Assembly: GCA_021732805.1 (NCBI GenBank)
Contig: JAKFUJ010000352.1
Span: forward strand, 1-8,618
Length of the DNA stretch: 8,618 nt
Source of the DNA: Betaproteobacteria bacterium
GTDB lineage: Bacteria > Pseudomonadota > Gammaproteobacteria > Burkholderiales > SG8-41
Reading direction: 5' to 3'
Shown here one piece after another: positions 1 through 8,238 of this stretch; position 1 is the stretch's first letter, and every line of letters begins with the position of its first letter. The notes below the pieces were generated by a model. It saw only the letters and a program-made list of their open reading frames with translations, did not search any database and was not told where the DNA came from. The translations under genes were made by a program, and so were the position numbers.

Positions 1-113
1 GCATGCCGCACCCGGTTGACCGCGTAGATCTGCGTTATGCCAATGGATTTGCCGCACGTGCGCCGGGTCTGCCGTCTGCGGCAGAAGAACCCCGTCGCAA
101 ACGAGGTGCTTAG
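1..113 (+). CDS. ftsQ: Cell division protein FtsQ, C-terminal end (5' part outside the window)
   Basis: Only the last 37 codons are present, read from position 3 to the TAG at 111-113. The visible peptide contains HPVDRVDLRYANGFAAR followed by a short basic tail ending RRKRGA. The motif 'RVDLRYxNGFA' is typical of the end of the periplasmic beta domain of FtsQ in beta- and gammaproteobacteria. FtsQ is a single-pass inner-membrane protein whose periplasmic domain recruits FtsB and FtsL to the division site. The assignment rests on this motif and on the position directly before ftsA, as in standard dcw clusters. Membrane anchor, POTRA domain and start lie outside the window. The last codons also carry the ribosome binding site of ftsA, so the two genes are packed 3 nt apart. 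Confidence 0.9.
   Translation, partial: MPHPVDRVDLRYANGFAARAPGLPSAAEEPRRKRGA
103..108 (+). promoter_or_regulatory. Ribosome binding site of ftsA, inside the 3' end of ftsQ
   Basis: GAGGTG matches six bases of the anti-Shine-Dalgarno complement and lies 8 nt before the ATG at 117. It favours that start over the in-frame ATG at 129, whose nearest purine stretch (AGGG, 122-125) is only 3 nt away. The site is within the final codons of ftsQ, so ribosomes finishing ftsQ pass over it, which is compatible with translational coupling (inference). Confidence 0.6.
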
Positions 114-116
114 GAA

Positions 117-1367
117 ATGACAGGGATCATGAACAAGACCAGGGAAAACAAGAAATTGGTGGTGGGCCTCGACATCGGCACCTCGAAGATCGTCGCCATT
201 GTCGCCGAACTCAAACCCGAGGGCGGCTTCGAGATCATCGGCATGGGCAGCCATCCGTCGCGCGGCCTGAAAAAAGGCGTGGTAGTCAATATCGAGACCA
301 CGGTCAATGCCATCCAGCGCGCGCTGGAGGAAGCGGAGTTGATGGCCGACTGCAAGATCCGCGAGGTCTACACCGGCATCGCCGGCAACCACATCAAGAG
401 TTTCAACTCGCAGGGCATGGTCGCGATCAAGGACAAGGAAGTCGCGCAGATGGACATCGACCGGGTGATCGAAACCGCCAAGGCGGTGCAGATCCCCAAC
501 GACCAGCAGATTCTGCATGTCCTCAACCAGGAATTCATCATTGACGGCCAGGAAGACGTGCGCGAACCGCTGGGCATGTCGGGGGTGCGGCTTGAGGTCA
601 AGGTGCACATTGTCACCGGCGCGGTGTCAGCAGCGCAAAACATCATCAAGTGTGTGCGCCGCTGCGGCCTTGAGGTCAACGACCTGGTATTGCAGCCGCT
701 GGCGTCATCCGTCGCTGTGCTGTCGGACGATGAAAAGGATCTCGGCGTGTGCCTGGTCGATATCGGTGGCGGCACCACCGACATGGCGGTGTTCACCCAC
801 GGTGCGATTCGTCATACCGCGGTGATTCCGATTGCCGGCGACCAGATCACCAATGACATTGCGATGGCGCTGCGCACGCCGACCAAAGATGCCGAAGACA
901 TCAAGCAGCGTTTCGGCTGCGCGCTGTCGCAGCTCGCCGACCCGCAGGAAATGGTCGATGTACCGGGCGTCGGCGACCGCAGCTCGCGCCAGTTGTCGTG
1001 CAAGACCCTGTCGGAAGTCATCGAGCCGCGGGTTGAGGAACTGTATTCGCTGGTGCAGACGGAACTGCGGCGCAGCGGTTACGAGGAACTGCTGTCCTCC
1101 GGCGTGGTGTTGACCGGCGGCTCCAGCGCGATGCGGGGCATGGTCGAACTGGGCGAGGAGATTTTCCACATGCCGGTGCGCATCGGCATGCCGCAGTACG
1201 CGGGTGGTCTTGCCGAAGTGGTGCGCAGCACGCGTTATGCCACCGGTGTCGGTCTGCTGATCGCCGGTGCAAATGAACACCGGCAGCGCGATGTTGCGCG
1301 CATGAATATCAATAATTTTCAGCAGGTGGTGGAGCGCATGAAAAACTGGTTTACAGGGAATTTCTGA
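117..1367 (+). CDS. ftsA: Cell division protein FtsA
   Basis: FtsA is an actin-like ATPase that tethers FtsZ filaments to the inner membrane and recruits later divisome proteins. The product has 416 residues; E. coli FtsA has 420. The nucleotide-binding elements are visible: phosphate-1 loop VGLDIGTSK (about 16-24), phosphate-2 motif VDIGGGTTD (about 214-222) and adenosine motif GVVLTGGSS (about 329-337). The FtsA-specific 1C domain lies between the first two, near residues 90-170. The last 18 residues (NNFQQVVERMKNWFTGNF) form the expected amphipathic membrane-targeting helix. ATG 117 is chosen because of the GAGGTG 8 nt upstream; ATG 129 (MNKTRENKK) would give 412 residues and suits the family's short N terminus, so it remains possible. 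It follows ftsQ by 3 nt and precedes ftsZ by 114 nt. Sequence is strongly betaproteobacterial. Confidence 0.98.
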   Translation: MTGIMNKTRENKKLVVGLDIGTSKIVAIVAELKPEGGFEIIGMGSHPSRGLKKGVVVNIETTVNAIQRALEEAELMADCKIREVYTGIAGNHIKSFNSQGMVAIKDKEVAQMDIDRVIETAKAVQIPNDQQILHVLNQEFIIDGQEDVREPLGMSGVRLEVKVHIVTGAVSAAQNIIKCVRRCGLEVNDLVLQPLASSVAVLSDDEKDLGVCLVDIGGGTTDMAVFTHGAIRHTAVIPIAGDQITNDIAMALRTPTKDAEDIKQRFGCALSQLADPQEMVDVPGVGDRSSRQLSCKTLSEVIEPRVEELYSLVQTELRRSGYEELLSSGVVLTGGSSAMRGMVELGEEIFHMPVRIGMPQYAGGLAEVVRSTRYATGVGLLIAGANEHRQRDVARMNINNFQQVVERMKNWFTGNF

Positions 1368-1470
1368 TTTGGAAAGTCAGAGAAATCAAGGGAATAAGGG
1401 ATAGGGCCGGAGTGAATACAAAGCTTTTCGGGATGGCAGGATTTTTCAACATTACTTTGTTTGCGGAAAA

Positions 1471-1475
1471 AGGAG
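1471..1475 (+). promoter_or_regulatory. Ribosome binding site of ftsZ
   Basis: AGGAG lies 6 nt before the ATG at 1482. This is close to an ideal Shine-Dalgarno arrangement and is the strongest in the window, fitting the high FtsZ levels cells need. It decides against the in-frame TTG at 1461, because the site would then lie inside the coding sequence. Confidence 0.8.
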
Positions 1476-1481
1476 ACTCAA

Positions 1482-2642
1482 ATGATTGAACTGATTGATG
1501 CACAGGCGCAGGAAGCAGTAATCAAGGTGATTGGCGTCGGCGGTTGCGGCGGCAATGCAGTGGACCACATGATCGTGCAGGGCGTGCAGGGGGTGGAGTT
1601 CATCTGCGCGAATACCGATGCCCAGGCGCTCAAGCGCAATCAGGCAAAGACCCAGTTGCAACTGGGCAGCGAGGTCACCAAGGGGCTGGGCGCGGGGGCC
1701 AACCCGGAAATCGGGCGGCAGGCAGCACTTGAAGATCGCGAGCGCATCGCCGAAATGATCTCCGGCGCGGACATGCTGTTCCTCACCGCCGGCATGGGTG
1801 GCGGCACCGGCACCGGTGCTGCGCCGGTGGTGGCTGAGGTCGCCAAGGAGCTGGGCATACTGACAGTGGCCGTGGTCACCAAACCGTTTGCGTTTGAAGG
1901 CAAGCGGCAGCGACTGGCGCAGGAGGGGCTGGATGCGCTGTCCCAGCACGTCGATTCGCTGATCGTGATTCCCAATGACAAGCTGATGCAGGTGCTGGGC
2001 AATTCGGTCACGCTGGATGAGGCGTTCCGCGCCGCCAACGATGTGCTGCACGGCGCGGTGGCCGGCATCGCCGAAATCATCAGCTGCCCGGGCATGATCA
2101 ACGTCGACTTTGCCGACGTGCGCACGGTGATGGGCGAAATGGGCATGGCAATGATGGGTTCGGCGAAAGCTGCAGGCATCGGTCGCGCACGCGAAGCCGC
2201 CGAGCAGGCCGTGGCCTGCCCGTTGCTGGAAGACATCAACATTTCCGACGCGCGTGGTGTGCTGGTCAATATCTCGGCCAGCAAGGCGACCTTCCAGTTG
2301 CAGGAAATGTATGACGTCATGGAAACCATCAAGGCTTTTGCTGCCGAATCGGCGACCGTCATCGTTGGCACCGTCTACGACGAAAGTCTCGAAGATGCCC
2401 TGCGCGTGACCATCGTCGCCACCGGCCTTGGCAAGCCGCTGGCCCGCCAGACCGCAAAACCGATGATGGTGGTGACGCAGAAGACCGGAACCGACAACAT
2501 GGGTATGGAAGTGGACTACAACGCATTGGAGCAACCGGCGGTCATTCGTCGTCGCAACCGTGACGCGACGGTCGAGGCCATGCGGCAATCCGGCGTGGAG
2601 ATGCTCGATATTCCGGCGTTTTTGCGCAAGCAGGCTGACTGA
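1482..2642 (+). CDS. ftsZ: Cell division protein FtsZ
   Basis: FtsZ is the tubulin-like GTPase that polymerises into the cytokinetic Z ring at midcell. The product has 386 residues (E. coli FtsZ has 383). Visible motifs are the N-terminal nucleotide loop GVGGCGGNAV (18-27), the tubulin signature GMGGGTGTG (104-112), and the T7 loop NVDFADVRTVM from residue 207, with the catalytic aspartates D209 and D212. The C-terminal globular subdomain ends near residue 320. A linker of roughly 50 residues leads to the conserved tail MLDIPAFLRKQAD (374-386), which binds FtsA, ZipA-type and Min partners. The start is ATG 1482, set by AGGAG 6 nt upstream. The linker is short and fairly basic. The 114-nt gap after ftsA has room for its own promoter, but I see only a weak candidate. 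One oddity is Cys22 in the nucleotide loop, where Gly or Ala is usual. Confidence 0.99.
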   Translation: MIELIDAQAQEAVIKVIGVGGCGGNAVDHMIVQGVQGVEFICANTDAQALKRNQAKTQLQLGSEVTKGLGAGANPEIGRQAALEDRERIAEMISGADMLFLTAGMGGGTGTGAAPVVAEVAKELGILTVAVVTKPFAFEGKRQRLAQEGLDALSQHVDSLIVIPNDKLMQVLGNSVTLDEAFRAANDVLHGAVAGIAEIISCPGMINVDFADVRTVMGEMGMAMMGSAKAAGIGRAREAAEQAVACPLLEDINISDARGVLVNISASKATFQLQEMYDVMETIKAFAAESATVIVGTVYDESLEDALRVTIVATGLGKPLARQTAKPMMVVTQKTGTDNMGMEVDYNALEQPAVIRRRNRDATVEAMRQSGVEMLDIPAFLRKQAD

Positions 2643-2731
2643 GCGGATGACGTTGGTTCTGAGGCTCTTGTGAGGCAGAGTCAAGGACGGTTTGCGGGCT
2701 GGATGGGTATCTGTGCTGCAGTGCGGCAGCA

Positions 2732-2740
2732 TGGTAAAAT
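2732..2740 (+). promoter_or_regulatory. Probable extended -10 promoter of lpxC
   Basis: TGGTAAAAT is an extended -10 element: TG, one base, then TAAAAT, which matches TATAAT at 5 of 6 positions. No good -35 hexamer is found 16-18 bp upstream (about 2711-2718 reads CTGTGCTG), which extended -10 promoters tolerate. A transcript would start near 2747, at the first base or two of the 21-bp tandem repeat, and give a leader of about 66 nt to the GTG at 2813. It lies in the non-coding gap after ftsZ, as expected for a separate lpxC promoter. Predicted from sequence only. Confidence 0.5.
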
Positions 2741-2745
2741 CTGTT

Positions 2746-2787
2746 CGCGCCTTACCCCGACGTCATCGCGCCTTACCCCGACGTCAT
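2746..2787 (+). repeat. Exact 21-bp tandem duplication in the lpxC leader
   Basis: Positions 2746-2766 and 2767-2787 are identical over 21 bp with no gap. Each unit starts CGCGCCTTACCCC and ends with GACGTCAT, which contains the 6-bp palindrome GACGTC. The second copy ends 1 nt before GTG 2789 and 25 nt before the preferred lpxC start. The pair sits just downstream of the promoter candidate at 2732-2740, so it would form most of the 5' untranslated region. It may be a recent slippage duplication or a doubled regulatory site. Confidence 0.9.
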
Positions 2788-2812
2788 AGTGTCAACCGTA
2801 GAGCCATTGAAC

Positions 2813-3724
2813 GTGATCAAACAACGCACATTAAAAAACGTGATTCGCGCCACCGGCGTGGGTCTGCACACGGGCGAAAAGGTCCACCTGACCTTGCGTC
2901 CGGCGCAGCCGCATACCGGTATCGTGTTTCGGCGTGTTGATCTGGACCAGCCGGTCGAAATCAAGGCAGATCCGTACGCGGTTGGCGATACCCGTCTGTC
3001 ATCCTGCCTGGAAAAAGACGGGGTGCGTGTGTCCACGGTGGAGCACCTGATGTCGGCGCTGGCGGGACTGGGCGTCGATAATGCCTGGGTCGATGTCACC
3101 GCGCCCGAAGTGCCGATCATGGACGGCAGCGCCGGTCCCTTCGTATTCCTGCTGCAATCCGCGGGCATTGAGGAGCAGGAAGCGCCGAAGAAATTTATCC
3201 GCGTCCTGAAGCCGGTCGAAGTCCGCGACGGCGACAAATGGGTGCGTTTCGATCCGCACAATGGTTTCCGGCTGGAGCTGGCTATTGATTATGTGCATCC
3301 GGTATTCGAGCCCGGAGCGCAATCCGTTGTTGTGGATTTCGCCACGACCTCCTATGTCAAGGAAGTGGCACGCGCACGCACCTTCGGTTTCATGCAGGAT
3401 GTTGAAAGCATGCGCTCACAGGGTCTGGCGCTGGGCGGCAGCCTCGACAACGCCATCGTCATGGACGAGTACCGTGTACTCAACAACGACGGTTTGCGTT
3501 ATGACAATGAGTTCGTCAAACACAAGGTGCTGGATGCGATCGGCGACCTGTATCTGCTCGGACATCCGTTGATCGGCGCGTTCAGCGGGCACAAGTCTGG
3601 CCACGCCATGAACAACCGCCTGTTGCGTCACCTGCTGGAGCAGCCTCAAGCGTGGGAGTACGCCAGTTTTGAGCGTACCGAGGACGCACCGCCGTTTCTT
3701 GCCTGGCAGCCGCAGGCGGCCTGA
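2813..3724 (+). CDS. lpxC: UDP-3-O-acyl-N-acetylglucosamine deacetylase LpxC
   Basis: LpxC is the cytosolic zinc amidase that removes the acetyl group from UDP-3-O-acyl-GlcNAc, the committed step of lipid A synthesis. The product has 303 residues (E. coli 305). The two beta-alpha-beta domains are complete. Zinc ligands are H78 in STVEHL, H237 and D241 in HKVLDAIGD; the catalytic base E77 and H264 in GHKSGHAMNN are present, as is the RARTFGFM segment. The start is GTG 2813 because the protein then begins with MIKQRTLK exactly as in E. coli; GTG 2789 would add 8 residues not seen in the family. No clear Shine-Dalgarno precedes either start; GAG at 2801-2803 is the nearest purine stretch. It is 170 nt after ftsZ with a likely promoter of its own. 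In E. coli LpxC levels are set by FtsH proteolysis through the C terminus; the tail here ends FLAWQPQAA, so the same mode is only a guess. Confidence 0.98.
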   Translation: MIKQRTLKNVIRATGVGLHTGEKVHLTLRPAQPHTGIVFRRVDLDQPVEIKADPYAVGDTRLSSCLEKDGVRVSTVEHLMSALAGLGVDNAWVDVTAPEVPIMDGSAGPFVFLLQSAGIEEQEAPKKFIRVLKPVEVRDGDKWVRFDPHNGFRLELAIDYVHPVFEPGAQSVVVDFATTSYVKEVARARTFGFMQDVESMRSQGLALGGSLDNAIVMDEYRVLNNDGLRYDNEFVKHKVLDAIGDLYLLGHPLIGAFSGHKSGHAMNNRLLRHLLEQPQAWEYASFERTEDAPPFLAWQPQAA

Positions 3725-3770
3725 TTTTGGTCGGGCCTGACCAGGCCGGTGCTGATTTCGGGCGTTACCC

Positions 3771-3956
3771 ATGCTGATCATCCGTCTGTTTGGAGTCCTT
3801 GCGCTGATTGCGATTGGATTGGCGCTGGCGTCCTATGCCATTACCCGGGAGCGCCGCTATCTGCATTTTGCCTGGCGGATATTTCTGGGAACACTGGTTT
3901 TTGTAGCACTGGTGGTGCTGTTTTACGTGGCCGAGCGTCTGCTGCTGGTGGTTTGA
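3771..3956 (+). CDS. Small two-TM membrane protein of unknown function
   Basis: This 61-residue protein starts at ATG 3771, 46 nt after lpxC, and ends at TGA 3954-3956. It has a hydrophobic segment at about residues 2-23 (LIIRLFGVLALIAIGLALASYA), a polar connection with TRERRYLHFAWRI (25-37), and a second hydrophobic segment at about 38-60 containing one Glu in VAERLLLVV. Two transmembrane helices with a basic loop between them predict, by the positive-inside rule, that the loop is cytoplasmic. There is no clear Shine-Dalgarno, only GGCG at 3761-3764. The clean hydrophobic pattern, ATG start and slot after lpxC argue that it is real, and I have an impression of similar short proteins after lpxC in other betaproteobacteria. 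I do not know its function; a role linked to envelope synthesis is only a guess from position. Confidence 0.7.
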   Translation: MLIIRLFGVLALIAIGLALASYAITRERRYLHFAWRIFLGTLVFVALVVLFYVAERLLLVV

Positions 3957-3967
3957 AATCCTCGGGT

Positions 3968-4408
3968 TTAGCGGCCTTTGCGCTGGCGCGCCGCGAACCG
4001 TGCCAGGGCCGAACTCAGATCAGGGTCCTTAACTTTTTTCGAGAGATTTTCAAACTTATCAATTAAATCAATGGGTAATGGCAGTTTTTCGACAGTAATC
4101 CGGGGCCGTGCAGAGACCCTTTCAACTTGAACTTGGATCTGGATTGCAGTAATCTCGGGTCCCTGCTTTTGCAGGTTCTTAAGCAGTCGCGGTGCCAGTT
4201 GACGCAGTTTGGCCGCGATTGCTCCGTTGTCTGCCGCAATGACCAGCATGCCGTCGCGGTGATTAATCACCCGGCTCATGCTGAGCAGTTCAGGGGGCGC
4301 GCAGATCGTATATCGCCGTTGCAGTGCTGCGATGCACTGCGTTGCCCGAGTCAGCGCCGTCAAGCCCGCAGTATCAATAATCAGGGCGCTGAGTTTGCGG
4401 GTGGGCAT
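3968..4408 (-). CDS. DUF721 family protein, DciA-like
   Basis: The protein has 146 residues, from ATG 4408-4406 to TAA (3970-3968), on the opposite strand to its neighbours. The central part, about residues 42-95, contains SRVINHRDGMLVIAADNGAIAAKLRQLAPRLL, which fits the DUF721 core (beta strands plus a helix; 'L.V.....A.xL....P.L'). The last third is charged (KFENLSKKVKDPDLSSALARFAARQRKGR) and probably flexible. DUF721 includes DciA, the proposed operator or loader of the DnaB replicative helicase in bacteria without DnaC or DnaI. The same place between lpxC and an M23 peptidase-secA pair is held by the DUF721 gene of Pseudomonas, which supports orthology. The Trp common in the core ('sxaWA') is absent here; NGAIA stands in its place. 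There is no obvious Shine-Dalgarno, and a longer in-frame extension to 4555 lies over the peptidase gene and looks unreal. The stop faces that of the small membrane protein 11 bp away. Confidence 0.85.
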   Translation of the reverse strand: MPTRKLSALIIDTAGLTALTRATQCIAALQRRYTICAPPELLSMSRVINHRDGMLVIAADNGAIAAKLRQLAPRLLKNLQKQGPEITAIQIQVQVERVSARPRITVEKLPLPIDLIDKFENLSKKVKDPDLSSALARFAARQRKGR

Positions 4409-4414
4409 GGCGGC

Positions 4415-4423
4415 AAGGGAGAG
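4415..4423 (+). promoter_or_regulatory. Ribosome binding site of the M23 peptidase gene
   Basis: AAGGGAGAG ends 7 nt before the GTG at 4431 and is a strong Shine-Dalgarno. It fixes the start at this GTG, even though the reading frame stays open back to an ATG at 4278. The site lies in the 22-nt gap between the divergent start codons of this gene and the DUF721 gene. Confidence 0.75.
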
Positions 4424-4430
4424 TAACAGC

Positions 4431-5348
4431 GTGAATATTATTCTGGTTTCCGAGAAACTGCCAAAGGCGCGAACCATCACGCTGGGTTGGCCGCATTTTG
4501 CAGGCGCCGCGTTTTTGCTGCTGACCGTCGTACTGACCCTGGCGGGGGCTCTCAACTACGGCGTACTGCGGTTTGCAGCAGAACTGAATATCCCCTACGT
4601 CAAAGACATACTGGTGACCGTCCATCAGCAGCAGCAGGAAAAGAACCAATCCTATCTGCAGGATAACCTGAATGCGATGGCCGTTCGCCTTGGACAGATG
4701 CAGGCGCAACTGTTGCGGCTGGATACCCTTGGCGAGCGCCTGGCCAAGCTGGCCGGTTTCAAGCCGCAGGACCTGATGTTCAACGATGTGCCGGGGCGCG
4801 GTGGTGCGATTTCGTCGGTGCCCAGCCAGAATCTTTCCCTTGGCGACTTTACGCAGCAGGTTGACCAGCTGACCCGTCAGCTTGAAGACCGCGGTGACAA
4901 ACTGGGCCTGCTCGAATCGATGTTTACGCTGGAAAGTGCGAGAAAAAAACTGACCCCCACAAAGCTGCCGGTCGAAGGCGGCTGGTATTCCTCGAACTTT
5001 GGATGGCGCATTGATCCGTTCACCGGCCAGCGCGCTTTTCACGAGGGCATCGACTTCATGGCCGAGGAAGGAACGCCGATTTATGCGGCTGCCGCAGGCG
5101 TCGTGGTCTACTCAGAAATACACCCCCAATATGGTAATATGATCGAGATTGATCACGGCAATGATCTGATCTCCCGGTACGCCCATGCATCGAGGCGGCT
5201 GGTGAAAGTCGGCGATGTCGTGTTGCGTGGTTCGCTGATTGCCGAAGTCGGCAGAACCGGCCGCGCAACGGGCTCCCATCTGCATTTTGAAGTGCGTCAG
5301 CGCGGTGCGGCAAAGAACCCCGCGCAGTTTCTGCAATTGCCCGGCTGA
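4431..5348 (+). CDS. M23 family metallopeptidase with membrane anchor (LytM-type endopeptidase)
   Basis: The 305-residue protein probably cleaves peptidoglycan cross-links in the periplasm. The GTG start gives VNIILVSEKLPKARTITL, a typical opening of this betaproteobacterial family, and is backed by a strong ribosome binding site. A single membrane helix spans about residues 22-45, leaving a short cytoplasmic N terminus. Regions rich in Gln and Leu at about 65-110 and 150-185 look like coiled coil. The C-terminal LytM domain (about 185-300) has all M23 residues: H204 and D208 in HEGID, H252 in YAHAS, and H283/H285 in HLHFE. It therefore looks catalytically competent, unlike degenerate EnvC or NlpD types. 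It precedes secA, as in Pseudomonas. Its substrate and division role are inferred from the family. Its promoter must lie at least partly inside the divergent DUF721 gene. Confidence 0.93.
   Translation: MNIILVSEKLPKARTITLGWPHFAGAAFLLLTVVLTLAGALNYGVLRFAAELNIPYVKDILVTVHQQQQEKNQSYLQDNLNAMAVRLGQMQAQLLRLDTLGERLAKLAGFKPQDLMFNDVPGRGGAISSVPSQNLSLGDFTQQVDQLTRQLEDRGDKLGLLESMFTLESARKKLTPTKLPVEGGWYSSNFGWRIDPFTGQRAFHEGIDFMAEEGTPIYAAAAGVVVYSEIHPQYGNMIEIDHGNDLISRYAHASRRLVKVGDVVLRGSLIAEVGRTGRATGSHLHFEVRQRGAAKNPAQFLQLPG
4437..4464 (-). promoter_or_regulatory. Candidate sigma70 promoter of the DUF721/DciA-like gene
   Basis: On the - strand, TTGGCA (complement of 4459-4464, 5 of 6 to TTGACA) is followed after 16 bp by AATAAT (complement of 4437-4442, 5 of 6 to TATAAT). 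Transcription would start near 4430, about 22 nt before the ATG at 4408. The whole promoter lies within the first codons of the divergent M23 peptidase gene. Because those bases also encode the conserved NIILVSEKLP start of that protein, the match could be by chance. Confidence 0.35.
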
Positions 5349-5374
5349 ACGGCGGCACAAAGCGCGAGAATTGC

Positions 5375-5402
5375 AGGGGTGGGATTATCCCACCCCTTTT
5401 TT
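5375..5402 (+). terminator. Rho-independent terminator after the M23 peptidase, just ahead of secA
   Basis: GGGGTGGGA (5376-5384) and TCCCACCCC (5388-5396) form a perfect 9-bp GC-rich stem with loop TTA. An A-T pair at the base (5375 and 5397) makes ten, and a run of six T follows (5397-5402). It lies 27 nt after the peptidase stop. The T run ends only 13 nt before the secA ATG, so it could act as an attenuator for secA as well as ending the peptidase message. Confidence 0.9.
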
Positions 5403-5415
5403 ATTCGGGATGTGA

Positions 5416-8229
<2,814 letters not shown>

Positions 8230-8238
8230 TGTGATGCC

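Noticed and set aside
1369..1398. Possible ftsZ promoter, TTGGAA-18-AATAAG, in the ftsA-ftsZ gap
   Set aside because: Each hexamer matches only 4 of 6 bases and the spacing is not ideal; ftsZ promoters often lie within ftsQ or ftsA, so nothing singles this one out. Nothing else is visible in the 114-nt gap.
1452..2732. Long open frame (426 codons) opposite ftsZ
   Set aside because: It is a His- and Arg-rich mirror of ftsZ codon structure, with no recognisable domain; the same holds for the long frame opposite secA at 6163-7425.
2692..2940. Short + strand frame spanning the tandem repeat and the lpxC start
   Set aside because: It is mostly Arg and His, overlaps lpxC in another frame and lacks a ribosome binding site, so it does not look coding.
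3734..3747. GC-rich inverted repeat GGCCTG-AC-CAGGCC just after lpxC, possible terminator
   Set aside because: The stem is only 5-6 bp with a very tight loop and no T run follows (GGTGCTGATTTC), so termination is not supported.
4278..4430. 51-codon upstream extension of the M23 reading frame
   Set aside because: It overlaps the DUF721 gene on the other strand, its sequence is unlike the family, and GTG 4431 has a strong ribosome binding site and a family-typical start.
4627..4637. CAG repeats in the M23 gene
   Set aside because: Only three or four units encoding Gln in a coiled coil; not a meaningful repeat tract.
5132..5140. TGGTAATAT inside the M23 gene, resembling an extended -10 that could serve secA
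   Set aside because: It encodes conserved YGNM residues of the LytM domain, matches TATAAT at 4 of 6, and lies upstream of the strong terminator, so it is poor evidence for a secA promoter.
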